A stretch of 64,000 nucleotides of DNA from Branchiostoma floridae (taxonomy: Eukaryota > Chordata > Leptocardii > Amphioxiformes > Branchiostomatidae). The notes under the pieces are model-generated. The model was not told the DNA's origin and did not search any database. It was given only the letters and a program-made list of their open reading frames with translations. Made by a program: the position numbers and the translations under genes. The stretch lies in contig NC_049988.1 of assembly GCF_000003815.2 (NCBI RefSeq), forward strand, positions 3,963,765-4,027,764, given 5' to 3'. This document shows, in pieces, positions 35,367-46,679 of the stretch; the stretch's first letter is position 1; the number at the start of each line of letters is the position of its first letter.

Positions 35367-36068
35367 AACTGTCAGGACAAAGTTGTGCCTCTGAAAGAGT
35401 TCTAAACCCAGCCCATTACCACGCATGCGGAACCCATTCCTCTTCGCAAGAGTGCCGCAGGTAAGGCACTGTTAGAGCCAACTTAAGCCTGTCTTCCAGC
35501 ACGGATTGGATCGCTGACTCCTCTCCGTAACCTTCGGGGAAAGATCCGGATGATTAGAACTGCTGACATCAGGAGAAGATCGGAATGCGCCTGAGTGATG
35601 TGCTCGTCATGTGACGGCATCACGCTAGCCTCGGGCTTTCCCGCGTATCTCTTACATTTGTCAAAGTGCCAAGATGCGCACGGATGTACATCTATCAGCG
35701 CAGATTGCCAAACAGATAAATGCTCTTACATAAACTCCACCCGTCGCAGAAGTGGTTGTACAATTATAACGACTCAAGCCTAAATCAATATCGTAGCCTA
35801 ATGCAGTCTTGAAGGTGAAAACTACAATGCCAGCTTCCCTTTTTAAGCATGGATTGGTACAAAAAACCCTCAGGCTGGATAGTTTAAAAGCCACTGCCTG
35901 CGAGAGTGATCCAACCATTTATAATTTTTGACACATTAAACGATACTAGTCATGTGTACAGTGTCAGTCATTATTAATGTTATAGATTTATCAAATGCAA
36001 TCAGCAGATATACCTACAAGATAAATGTACAAGTCTTTGTATAATGTAAAGGGCAATGTATTTCCATT

Positions 36069-36260
36069 TATGTCATACATGGGCCACAATAACATATTCC
36101 AGACCAGGTGATAACTTGGGTTATCACCCAGAGTTCTACTTTTATCACATGGCTTCCATGGAATAATTCAAACACACTTGGCGTACATGTGCAGAAGTGG
36201 GCTATGGTTGAGAATTTGAATAACTTTGGAATGCTTTTGTTATAATATTTTCTTTGAGGA
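36069..36260 (+). repeat. Family H, partial copy
   Basis: TATGTCATACATGGGCCACAATAAC, CCAGACCAGGTGATAA and GGCTTCCATGGAATAATTC follow the order of the left half of the 34121 repeat. Confidence 0.6.
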
Positions 36261-36990
36261 CACAAAATTATGATGTCTAACCTTCATTGACATGTGAAAG
36301 AAAAATGGACAAAAATATGAGAAACAACATTTCAGCAACCTTGGTAAGTAGTGGGTTTCAGGTAGCCTTTCTTGATATCAAATGGCCCTTTTGGCCAGAC
36401 CTATTCTTTCCATGGGCAAAAATATAGATCAATGACCACCTGAATGGGTATGAGGCATGGTAACCCATTAGGAGATTTGCACAGTCCAGAAACATGTTGT
36501 CTTCAGGGCAAGTCAGGTCAGGGTGGGTAGAATCAGTTCCGGCATGGCTGGATATGTCAGCTATACATACTTTCCCCACCAGTAGGCATACAGTCAAGCC
36601 TGTATTAGCAGCTGCCTTTGCATAGCAACCACCCGGCCATTGCAGTCATTTTATGCCGGTCCCTTGGATTGTTCCAATTGACCTAAGAATTAAGAAAATG
36701 TTTATAGTGGCCACCTGTCCAAAGCGGCAATGGCCACACAATTTCTGTTCCCGTAGATACAGAAACACTGCCTATTGCGACCATACAGTGGCCATATGTC
36801 ACCCTGTGCTCAGTTTAAAATCGTAGTTTGCAAGGATTTGGAGTTCCTGACAGGGTCATTTTGGCGGTAGCAAAAGGTACTCGTGCAAATCATTATCAAC
36901 ATTCTGCATGGCAATATCAATCATTTTTGGTAGACTTGACTTTGGCAGGGTCAGTTGAAATTTGAGACGATAGAAACATCAAACAGTATT

Positions 36991-37359
36991 CAGGGCTCGA
37001 AATACTGGGTGCATGTGCACCCAGGTGCACCCAAAATTGGAGCTGTGCACCCAATTATTTTCAGTGGGTGCACAGGGTGCACCCAAATATTTTCTTAGGT
37101 TTATGTATGGAAAAATATCAAGTATGCTAGTATGCATCATATTCTTGACATCTAACTTACTAAGTGTTAGAAAGATATTCAAAATGTCTGTCATGTTACT
37201 TGTATAAGAGTTTGATGGTTTTTAACTAAGTTTTGTTATTAGGTTTTCTTGACATTCTACTTAAATTTAAGTGGTGAACCCAAATTTTTTTTGGTGCACC
37301 CAATTTGTTAAGCTGGGTGCACCAGTACACCTAATCCCAAAAATTAATTTCGAGCCCTG
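36991..37359. mobile_element. hAT-like element, family C variant with GGGTGCACC words
   Basis: CAGGGCTCGAAATACTGGGTGC...TTCGAGCCCTG with GTATT on both flanks (36986-36990, 37360-37364). The interior replaces GTGCAGGT words with GGGTGCACC words, so it is a sister subfamily. Confidence 0.75.
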
Positions 37360-37445
37360 GTATTACTTTGTGAGATACATTAGTGGGTATTGAAATCATG
37401 TGAAAGGTCTTACTTGTGGTCAATTGATCAACATTTTCTCTATAA

Positions 37446-37798
37446 GGCCACACCAATTTAATTTCTTGGTTCACGGATTCCCTCGCTCCTATTTTTTGAA
37501 AAAATTACCACTCAGCAAATTTTCACCATTAATGAAGCCATTCACCAACTTTCTGGTGTAGCAAACATAAAAACTGACACTACTTTTGTAATTTTCAATG
37601 AACAGGTGCTGTTACTGTACAGTAATCGTGTTTTTGTACTTTTTTCAAGCTGAAAACTTTTTATTCTTTATGTTTTGGATTAGCCCTTACCTTTACCCCA
37701 ACCATTTTACAAGTTTTATTTTTATTTTTATTTCGCCCTCTCGCTCCATATTTTTTATGAAAAAATCCGTGAACCAAGAAATTAAATTGGTGTGGCCT
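37446..37798. mobile_element. Harbinger-like 'GGCCACACCAATTTAA' element, family E, copy 2
   Basis: Perfect ends GGCCACACCAATTTAATTTC / complement, flanked by TAA on both sides. A 3-bp TWA duplication and GGCC- start fit PIF/Harbinger. Long T-rich arms; no transposase. Confidence 0.75.
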
Positions 37799-38334
37799 AA
37801 TGGCTACCTGTCTATGGTGGCCACATTTGTCCAGTCCCTTTAGTGGCCGCTATAGACAGGTTTGACTGTACTTACTTTCCCCACCTGTAGGCAAATCTGT
37901 ATCCATACAGCATGGCAGGTAGACAAATCAAGATGGTTCAGGTTGAAGAATAGCAATCCAGTTTTATGCTTCCCTGTTAGGATCCGCATCCTTTGATCGT
38001 TGTTATATAAAGAGTTGGATGGCGCCATTGGCGGCGGTACCCTTTGCTGACCTTGGGTTAGCTAGGAGGGTCATACGTACGTGTAAATCTGTTGATGTAG
38101 TAGATGCTTAGTTTTGGCTCTGAGAGGCTTGATACAAAAATCCTGGGGTTACAAATCAAAGTGTTGGTGGGGTACAAGGTCATGACTGAGTGAGTGAGAG
38201 GGATTCACGACGGATGACTTGAGTGGAAAGCCTACCTGGAGCACACAGTTGCAGCGCAAATTTTGACATAGTTTGTAGGTGAAACTGGCATTTAATCGTG
38301 TTAAAGGATTAACCAAGCAAGCAGCTGAAATTTA

Positions 38335-38605
38335 AGTGTTGGTCCTGTCCCTGGTTCTGAAAGTTTTAGTGTTAGCTCTCTTCCTGGTGAAGAAATGTTA
38401 GTGTGTTGGCTCTGTCTCTTGTGCTAAAATTGTAGTGTTGGTTCTGTTCTGAAATGTTAGTGTGTTGGCTCTGTCTCTTGTGCTAAAATTGTAGTGTTGG
38501 TTCTGTTCTGAAATGTTAGTGTGTTGGCTCTGTCTATGTTGCTAAAATTTGAGTGTATTGCCTCTGTCTCTGGTGCCAATATAACATTTGTCAGCTCTGT
38601 CCCTG
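38335..38605. repeat. 34-bp minisatellite, locus 2
   Basis: GTTGGCTCTGTCTCTTGTGCTAAAATTGTAGTGTTG-type units, including two almost identical 62-bp repeats at 38398-38522. Confidence 0.85.
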
Positions 38606-38639
38606 GTGTCTTTTATTGCTTTACTACAGTAGCTACTGT

Positions 38640-41075
38640 TTCAACAAGGAACCCAAAGATTTCTTGATTTTCATCTTGCCTGAACATCTATGTGTCACAG
38701 TTCTTAGTCCCACTTCACTTGTAAATGGCTCGTGAGACCTGACTAATGGCAGTTATGTTGCATCTGCCTTCAGCTAAGGCAGTGTAATATCATTCTGAAG
38801 GTGTTATGTACATCTATATAATGTATTCAAAGCCAGTGATGGATTTTGTTACTGTTGTAACATCCAATGCATATGATATTATAGACTCTGAGCAAGCTTC
38901 CTACCAAACTTCAGGTCTTGGTGTGCATTTATTTTTTTATGATGTATTGGGATATTCTCTTCATGGCCCTTTCACACTGAAGTGCTGTCTTTCAGTCATA
39001 AATCCACATATGCATCACCAGTACTAACAATTTGTTGAAGAATAAATAGCTGCCCATTCTCACATCACCTGTAAATGGCTAACTGAGACCTGAATAATGG
39101 TAGTAACATTGGGTCTGCCTTGTACTGATGCAGTGTATTACATTTATCCCCAAGGTGTGATATATGCACATTTGAACAGCCAGCTATGGATTCTGGTACT
39201 GTTGTAACATCTAATGCTGCAAATGTGTTAGACTATTGCTGATGTATTGCAGACATTTTAGTGTGTTGCTCTGTTCCTGAAATTTGTGTGTGTTGACTCT
39301 GTCCCTAGTGCTGAAACGTTAGTGTTTGGTTTTGTTCTACTGATACTAAAATTTTAGTGCATTGGCTCTTCCAATCATAAATCCACATATGCATCACCAG
39401 TACTAACAATTTGTTGAAGAATGAATAGCTTGCCATTCTCACTTCTCCTGCGAATGGCTAGCTGGGACGTGACTAATGGTAGTAATTTTAGGTCTGCCTT
39501 GTACTGAGGCAGTGTAACATTATCCCCAGGTGTGATATATGCAGAATTCCACATCCCGTTATGGATTCTGGTACTGTTGTAACATCTAATGCCGCAGATG
39601 TGTTAGACTATTGCTGATGTATTGCAGATATTTTAGTGTGTTGGCTCTGTCCCTAGTGCTGAAACATTAGTGTTTGGTTTTGTTCTACTGATACTAAAAT
39701 TTTGGTTCATTGGCTCTTCCAATCATAAATCCACATATGCATCACCAGTTCTACCAGTGTGTTGAAGAATGAATAGCTTCCAATTCTCACTTCTCCTGCG
39801 AATGGCTAGCTGGGACCTGAATAATGGTAGTAATCTTGGGTCTGCCTTGTACTGAGGCAGTGTAACATTATCCCCAGGTGTGATATATGCACAATTCCAC
39901 ATCCCGTTATGGATTCTGGTACTGTTGTAACATCTAATGCTGCAGATGTGTGAGACTATTGCTGATGTATTGCAGACATTTGAGTGTGTTGCTCTGTTCC
40001 TGAAATTTGTGTGTGTTGACTCTGTCCCTAGTGCTGAAACGTTAGTGTTTGGTTTTGTCCTACTGGTACTAAAATTTTGGTGCATTGGCTCTTCCAATCA
40101 TAAATCCACATGTGCATCACCAATTCTAACAATTTGTTGAAGAATAAATAGCTTCCCATTCTCACTTCTTCTGCAAATGGCTAATTGAGACCTGAATAAT
40201 GGTAGTAATTTTAGGTCTGTCTTGTACTGAGGCAATGTAACATTATCCCCAGGTGTGATGTATGCACAATTCCACATCCTGCGATGGATTCTGGTTCCGT
40301 TGTAACATCTAATGCCACAGATGTGTTAGACTATTGCTGATGTATTGCAGACATTTTAGTGTGTTGGCTCTGTCCCTTGTGCTGAAACATTAGTGTTTGG
40401 TTTTGTCCTACTGATACTAAAATTTTGGTGCATTGGCTCTTCCAATCATAAATCCACATATGCATCACCAATTCTAACAATTTTATGAAGAATGAATAGC
40501 TTGCTATTCTCACTTCTCCTGCAAATTGCTAACTGGGACCTGAATAATGGTAGTAACCTTGGGTCTGCCTTGTACTGAGGCAGTGTAACATTATCCCCAA
40601 GGTGTGATATATGCAAAATTCCACACCCCGCTATGTATTCTGGTACTGATGTAACATCTAATGCTGCAGATGTGTTAGACTATTGCTGATGCATTGCAGA
40701 CATCTTAGTGTGTTGGCTCTGTCCCTAGTGCTGAAATTTGTGTGTGTTGAATCTGTCCCTAGTGCTGGAACGTTAGTGTTTGGTTTTGTCCTACTGGTAC
40801 TAAATTTTGGCTCTTCCAATCATAAATCCACATATGCATCACCAGTTTTACCAATTTGTTGAAGAACGAATAGCTTCAAATTCTCACTTCACCTGTGTAT
40901 GGCTAACTGGGACCTGAATAATGGTAGTAATCTTGGGTCTGCCTTGTACTGAGGCAGTGTAACATTATCCCCAGGTGTGATGTATGCACAATTCCACACC
41001 CCGCTATGGATTCTGGTACTGATGTAACATCTAATGCCGCGGATGTGTTGGACCGTTGCTGATGTATTGCCTGGC
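38640..41075. repeat. Higher-order satellite, alternating 348/375-bp monomers
   Basis: The landmark CATAAATCCACATATGCATC starts at 38997, 39376, 39724, 40099, 40447 and 40821: spacings 379, 348, 375, 348, 374. The longer monomer has one extra minisatellite-like unit (TTGACTCTGTCCCTAGTGC), so the true repeat is a dimer of about 723 bp. A diverged copy lies upstream of 38997. GCTCTGTCCCTAGTGCTGAA units inside tie it to the 34-bp minisatellite. Minus-strand frames (to 124 codons) are by-products. Confidence 0.9.
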
Positions 41076-42400
41076 CTAACCAGTACTGGTTGGTGTGGCA
41101 GATACGGCAAACATGGTGTCTACCATGGCTAAGGGGCTAATACATCAGACAGCTCAACCATAGGGTAGGACAAAATGATGGATGCGTGGATTTACTGAAG
41201 GCTTTTGCATTGCTCTTGGCCGAGCTTGCAATGATGTTGTTTTCTTTTAGCACATTTTACCTGGAGGGTTAGGATATGGTACTGATAGAAAACATATTTT
41301 TCTTGAGTTCATGGCCATCATAGGTTCACGGTCTATCAAAATGCTTTTGAATATAATCTACTTGGGATTTGGACATACCAAGGTTACAAGTTGTGATAAA
41401 CTACACCTTGGCCTAAGTATAGCAGCTGGTCTTGACCTTTTCATGTATCTGAATGATTTGACAAAATGAACTATGGTTTTCAAATATGAAAGAAACAGTG
41501 AACAGAATTTTGATGAAGACTTCATGTTTAGAGAATCCATCCCTTTGAGAGGAACTCAAGTCAGAGATGATGCAGATTTCAACTCCCATATGATTTATTT
41601 GCCTTTTATCCAACTTTTTTTATCACTGATAACTTGTTTTTATTGACAAAATAAGTTAAAAAATTATATACTTGAATGTAAATATATTCAGGTAGAGTAC
41701 CTGTTTATTGTTGTGCCAGTATTTTTGACCTGTCCCTAAATAATTTCTGCGGCATTGCTCTGTACTGGGCAGGGCTCTAGCCAGCGTACATTTTCCCATC
41801 AGTTGAAGGAAATTTGCTGCGTGTGACGGAAATTTTTTAAAACCAATCCGTCAAACTTGACAGACAAAAATCCTTGATGGAAGCTACAGGCGGCTTGGGG
41901 ACGCCGTCCATGACCTTAAAAACCACCCACTGTATGTTTTGCTATTGTTATGATTGTTGACGAAGTGTGTTGACACCCTTTTGCATACGATAATCTCATT
42001 AAAAAACATTTTTGATTAATTTTTGCTTTTTTTGCGACAATGGGAATTGGCTGACGGGAAAAGATTTTAAGCTGGCTAAAGCCCTGTTACTGTTTCACAG
42101 CTCTTATCCACCCTGACATATTGCCTGGCCTATGCTTGCTTGGTCGCACAGGCGTATGTGTTAAACATGATGTCTGCCATGACTAAGGGACTAATAGATC
42201 AGAACCAGAGGTAAGTGCTTGACAGATGTCCTGGAGAACTGAAGAAGAGATGGGTAAGGCTCTAGCCACCTTTTACTTAAGCTTTCAACAGTGAAGATTA
42301 GGTAACCTTGATGTCTATGATGACTAAGTGCTGATATATCAGGGAGTCCAATCATAGGGAGGTCTCGGTGTATGGCTGGAGGAACTGAAGGCTTTAGCTA
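41076..42400. repeat. Diverged tandem repeat with an inserted hAT element
   Basis: TATTGCCTGGCCTA, ATGGTGTCTACCATGGCTAAGGG-like and AGATGTCCTGGAGAACTGAAG-like words recur near 41080, 42118 and 42300, spaced irregularly. The element at 41770-42086 lies inside. Confidence 0.45.
41770..42086. mobile_element. hAT element, family D, copy 3
   Basis: CAGGGCTCTAGCCAGCGTAC...GCTGGCTAAAGCCCTG; flanks GTACTGGG and TTACTGTT match at 5 of 8 positions, an eroded target duplication. Confidence 0.8.
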
Positions 42401-42434
42401 CTACTTTCCGCTGAAGTCAAAACAGTGTACTGGA

Positions 42435-42573
42435 AGAATGGTTTCTTTATAAAAAGAAAATGGTTTCTTTATAAAAAGAACCTACAGGGCAATGCTTATG
42501 CCATAAGCATTGCCCTGTTGGTTCTTTTTTTAAAACCATCGATTACCATAAGTTATGATAATCGATGGTTTTA
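42435..42573. repeat. Compact multi-hairpin element
   Basis: A 22-bp direct repeat (AATGGTTTCTTTATAAAAAG start, twice), a perfect 33-bp palindrome at 42485-42517 (16-bp arms CAGGGCAATGCTTATG, one central base), and a second stem-loop at 42532-42572 (14-bp arms AAAACCATCGATTA). GGTTCTTTTT pairs back with AAAAAGAACC, giving an outer stem. Confidence 0.8.
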
Positions 42574-42659
42574 TATCATGCTGTAAGTATGATGGGTGTA
42601 TGAGATGCAAAGGCTCCTGGTACCAACACAATATGAAGTTATTCCAATGCGATAGCCAT

Positions 42660-43035
42660 AGCTCTGTCCCTGCTGAGATTTTGGTTGCTGGCTGTGTTGC
42701 TGGTGCAAAAATTATATTCTCTGAAGGATGTCCCTGGCACAAGTATTTTGGTATGTTGCCTCTGTCCCTGGTACCGAAATTTAAGTGTGTTGGCTCTGTT
42801 CTTCGTACTGAAATTTGAGTGTTTTGCCTCTGTCCCTTGAACTGAAATTTTAGTGTGTAGGCTCTGTCCCTGGTACCAAAATTTCAGTGTGGAGCCTCTG
42901 TCCTTGATACTGAAATTTGTGTTTGGAATCTTTGTCTCTGGTACTGAAATTTTAGTGTGTAGGCTTTGTCCCTTATAGTGAAATTTTAGTGTGTTGGCTC
43001 TGTCCCTGGTGCTGAACATTTAGTGTGCTGACTCC
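42660..43035. repeat. 34-bp minisatellite, locus 3
   Basis: About ten units of GCTCTGTCCCTGGTACTGAA + ATTTTAGTGTGTAG type, matching loci at 30840 and 38335. A minus-strand frame of 126 codons here has a degenerate repeating peptide and is not credible as a gene. Confidence 0.9.
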
Positions 43036-43785
43036 TTGTTTAAAAGTGCAGCTAAAAGAAACAAATTGGTCAGTGGGGTGCTTGTGAGTAAAAGTATGGT
43101 CATATATTTCATTGGTTTTGAATGCTTCCCCTATCCACCTATCAAAACAGCACAATGGAAAAAAATGTTACCTTGTATGGGTTTTACAGTCACTCACTTA
43201 CTTACGTCAAGCTTAATGGGTTTTAATGGAATAATTGCAAACTCAACAATATCTGAAAATTGTGAAATTATCATTAAGGGTGTTACCTACTGCAGTGCCT
43301 AGTGTGCAGTTACTGCAGACTTCATTGAACATAATCTTAGACTTCCATTTCCAACATTTGGCTCCCCACTGTTTTCTTAATGCTTCAAGCTCTTTGCACA
43401 AGTCCCTTTAGATAAGATTGTGGAGTCACGTATATCTCTTGTTCTTTATGGTCGTGTGATGAAAATTACTCAAGGTGCTTCTAGCATTGAGAAAACATTG
43501 AGAGTCAAAAGGGAATAAAAAAAAGATTCTGGATCTGTGGGACTGTGTTTGATCCTAGGGTTTGCTCAGCTTGGACATGTTTTATAGGGACCCAAGGTCC
43601 CTATCTAGGGATGTAGTTGCATTCTATTTCATACAGTGTGTTTTGCAATGCCTAAGGTTAGAAAGTTTGAAAGCTTTAATCACTTATAATTACCCATCTC
43701 TTATTTTATTCCTAAGTGCTGTGGGCTCTCTAACATTTGTAGGTATAGTAGTAGTCCACTGTGTTCTGCTGATGCAGTGGTCTGG
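43036..43785. other. Intron sequence, nothing recognised
   Basis: Short frames only; no repeat ends seen. Confidence 0.35.
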
Positions 43786-43799
43786 ACACTCTGCATCAG

Positions 43800-44064
43800 C
43801 ATTCAGTCTTTCTTCATCTTTCTCCACTGCGTCCTATTCATCGCCAGCTTCCTAAGCTCCTGCAGTTTTCTCTCTGACCACAATGGTCCAAGTCCTCTTT
43901 CCTTGAGGTCTGCCCTTAGTGTGCCTAACAGGTTCGTACAGTGCCTTCCTTTTTGAGTTTTGTAGGTGTTTGAGCCAATTAAGGCAAAGTCCAAGGCTTG
44001 TTGGGCAGGTGTGTTAGTCGGCATTCTTAGTACATGTCTGAACATAGCCCATCTGGCATGTAGT
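43800..44064 (-). pseudogene. LINE reverse transcriptase C-terminal remnant
   Basis: On the minus strand the frame reads ARWAMFRHVLRMPTNTPAQQ, then later LGTLRADLKERGL and KLQELRKLAMNRTQWRKM before a stop. The order W.M.GHV-like (here FRHVLRMP), a basic linker and a terminal (A).NRTQWR is typical of the C-terminus of CR1/RTE-type non-LTR polymerases in marine animals. It is 5'-truncated, at or next to the transposon that starts at 44075. The clade is uncertain. Confidence 0.7.
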
Positions 44065-44074
44065 CATATTTGTG

Positions 44075-44770
44075 GGTAACCGAGGGTCCCATAACTCATG
44101 CGGTACCATAACTTAGAACGAGATTTGCCACATACGTTGAGATCGCATGCGGTGCCTATCAGACTGGAGAGGTCATCATATTTAGTTTTCATATTTAGAC
44201 TTTGGGGCGTTCTTGTGACAAATTTGTGGCATTTTGCGAATTCGTACTTAGGAGCCATTGACGTGAAATGAAGCATTTACTCTCATTGCCACACAAAGCA
44301 ACAGATCGTCAACGTTGACATGGCTTGGAACGCTTCACGCGGCGTCAACAGTCGCTAAGTTACATCGGGCCTCGCATCAGGGGTGACTTACGCAAGGTAA
44401 AAAAATACATACCAGAGGGAAGCTTTAGTTAGTTGACACAAAATTCTTCATTCTTTTTTCTCAAAATCGTTCTAACAAGTCAAAGAGAGACAGAGGTATT
44501 TGTAGTCCTAAGTTAGAGTACCCTATTTAGAATGGAACAATATGGAACGTTATATTCATAACAACATTTGTCTGTTTTCACTGGCTGATATTCATGGTGT
44601 AAATCGTGCATGGCCGATGTAAAATAAACTCCTGAACGGAAAATCCCCAATCACCACCACTCTCGCTTATCATTAGTCAAAACGCAACAATTTTCACACA
44701 CCCGACATTGGTACAATATGATGTCGAAATTGTAAATTTACGTTCTAAGTTAAGGGACCCTCCGTTATCT
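44075..44770. mobile_element. Non-autonomous element with 'TAACGGAGGGTCCC' ends
   Basis: Left GGTAACCGAGGGTCCCATAA, right CTTAAGGGACCCTCCGTTA (as TAAGGGACCCTCCGTTATC); CTTAGAACG/CGTTCTAAG also pair inside. About 700 bp; short frames, no transposase. It abuts the LINE remnant. Confidence 0.65.
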
Positions 44771-45277
44771 GTAAGCAACACAGGACCAACATATAACTGC
44801 TGCTGTTGCATACACTATTAGGTATACTGGGAGTTAAAGCCTGTCTCTGTGGTCATCAAGTAGGATCTCTTACCATTAGACCACAGCATGCTTCTATAAA
44901 ACTTAATGCACTGACTAGAAACCATATGGTATCACTTTCTCCCCATGGCCCAGGCATGGCTTTTAAGACTTTGCAAAAACTCTTAAAGTTGTAAAAGGAA
45001 GAAAAAAACGGAGAACAGGGAAACTTAACTGGCGCGTGTAATCCCTCAAGTCCATTAACAATTTTCCCCTTGAGCTGTTTTTAGTAGAAAGACTCTGTTT
45101 TACTGCTGTTAGCCAATCAATATGTGTGGCCAGGCCTTTCCCCATAAGACCTTTTAACCACTTCTGCTGATGTGCCAGTTGGAACTGTTACTGTCTATAT
45201 TACTTAGCTACAATCCACTACATATACAAGAAATTTACACTGAGTTTATACTCATCCTTAAGGCTTGTGTTAAGATT

Positions 45278-45494
45278 TAATGCTAGTTCACCTTTATCTG
45301 CAGGGTAACCTATATTTGTCATTTTCAAAGACAGGCATTTAGTGATAGCAAGTCGATGGACGATGGTTTCAAACTGAAATATTGTAAAAATATTGCAATT
45401 TGAAACCACCATCCGTCAACTTAATATATCTAAAAGCCCTATTTTACGAACTACGGATATAGGTTACCCCACTGATAAAGGTGAATTGGTGTTA
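45278..45494. mobile_element. Palindromic TA-flanked MITE, family A, copy 7
   Basis: TTAATGCTAGTTCACC to GGTGAATTGGTGTTA with the CTGAAATATTG centre. A hAT-like element begins 5 bp after its end. Confidence 0.8.
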
Positions 45495-45498
45495 CATC

Positions 45499-45905
45499 CA
45501 GGGTTGGACACTGTTTCTAAAATTCACTAGCCCAAAATTCACATTTTTGTTACGTATTTTCACTTCCAACAATCAACAGAATTCTTTTATCCTTGATTCT
45601 ATTTTACCGTGTTGACCAATGCTTGATGCCATGACTGTGAAAAGTAACATCAAGTCACATCAGTGAAAGTCACTGACGAAAACTAGCGGATGCTAGTTTG
45701 AAATGTCTGACCATTTCCAAAATCTTGTCCAGTTGTTTGAGTAACTGCTTTTTGGCGTAACATCAAATCATATCAAGTAAATCTCGCTCATGGAAGGAGC
45801 TTACTTGCCCGATTGGGCAAGTGGGGTTACCGTAAGACATGTGCTTGCCCGATCAACTCTTTCACTTGCCCTGGACTATTGGACTAGTGGACTTGTCCAA
45901 CCCTG
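45499..45905. mobile_element. hAT-like 'CAGGGTTGGACA' element, family L, copy 1
   Basis: CAGGGTTGGACA...TGTCCAACCCTG, with TACATC on both flanks, a 6-bp duplication. Internal palindromes CTTGCCCGATTGGGCAAG. No transposase. Confidence 0.8.
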
Positions 45906-46317
45906 TACATCTACATTGTAGTGACTGCTAAAGGGCAGCTACTTGTTGGTGTCTTCTAAAGGGAGTGAAGTCTGCCATCTCTGATTTTATCTTTGGACTA
46001 GAAAGGGTTGGAAAGAGAGGTGGCTATGGGGGTGAAGTCTGCCATCTGTAATTGTTTGATAAACAACTTGGGACCTGAGCATTGTTCGATAAATAGAAGT
46101 TTTGTCAGTTAGGCACACAGTGATGGAATGGAGGCAAGGTTTCTCTTGATAATTATATAGAGCTGGTTTATCATACAAATGTATGGAGATCTTCTTTAGG
46201 TAAATTTGAAAATGAAATCTTGTGGCTATGTTCTATAATTCTTACTGGCATAATATTACAATTTTGAATTACATAAATTATTAGTCAAGAACTACTGGTT
46301 CTGTAACAGTTCTTTAA

Positions 46318-46679
46318 GGCCACACCAATTTAATTTCTTGGTTCATGGATTTTTTCATAAAAAATATGGAGCGAGAGGGCGAAATAAAAATAAAAATTGT
46401 AAAATGGTTGGGGTAAAGGTAATGGCTAATCCAAAACATAAAGAAAAAAAGTTTTCAGCTTGAAAAAAGTACAAAAACACTATTTTTGTACAGTAACAGC
46501 ATCTGTACCCACACTTTAAGGAGCTTATGATATAAAGGCCAATTTGCTACACCAGAAAGTTGGTGAATGGTTTCATTAATGGTGAAAATTTGCTGAGTGG
46601 TAATTTTTATTTTTATTTTTTTTCCCAAAAATTAGGAGCGAGCGAATCCGTGAACCAAGAAATTAAATTGGTGTGGCCT
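46318..46679. mobile_element. Harbinger-like element, family E, copy 3 (inverted)
   Basis: GGCCACACCAATTTAATTTC to complement, flanked by TAA. Its interior is the reverse complement of the copy at 37446. Confidence 0.8.

Larger units (their letters stand above)
33541..35560 (+). repeat. Diverged tandem triplication (about 0.4 kb) split by transposons
   Basis: Segments at about 33570-33930, 34680-35040 and 35385-35560 share CTGAAAGAGTT(T/C)TA, AGGTAAAGC(A)CT, AGAGCC, GGATTGGAT and TCAAGAAAT words in order. The repeat at 34121 and the hAT-like element at 35046 are inserted between or within them. Confidence 0.55.
36591..37868. mobile_element. pogo-like element carrying two nested insertions
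   Basis: Ends CAGTCAAGCCTGT and ACAGGTTTGACTG, flanked by TA. Subterminal GTGGCCACCTGTCC words match the pogo-like element at 7179. Inside sit a family C hAT-like element (36991-37359) and a Harbinger-like element (37446-37798); removing them leaves about 555 bp. Confidence 0.75.

Noticed and set aside
36991-37359. hAT assignment by 8-bp duplication
   Set aside because: No 8-bp match; only GTATT is shared by the flanks, so only a hAT-like call is made.
39723-41110. Minus-strand frames with a repeated peptide
   Set aside because: The peptide repeats because the DNA is a satellite; other copies carry stops and frameshifts.
42639-43019. 126-codon minus-strand frame with a repeating motif
   Set aside because: Product of the 34-bp minisatellite; the unit is not a multiple of three and the motif drifts.
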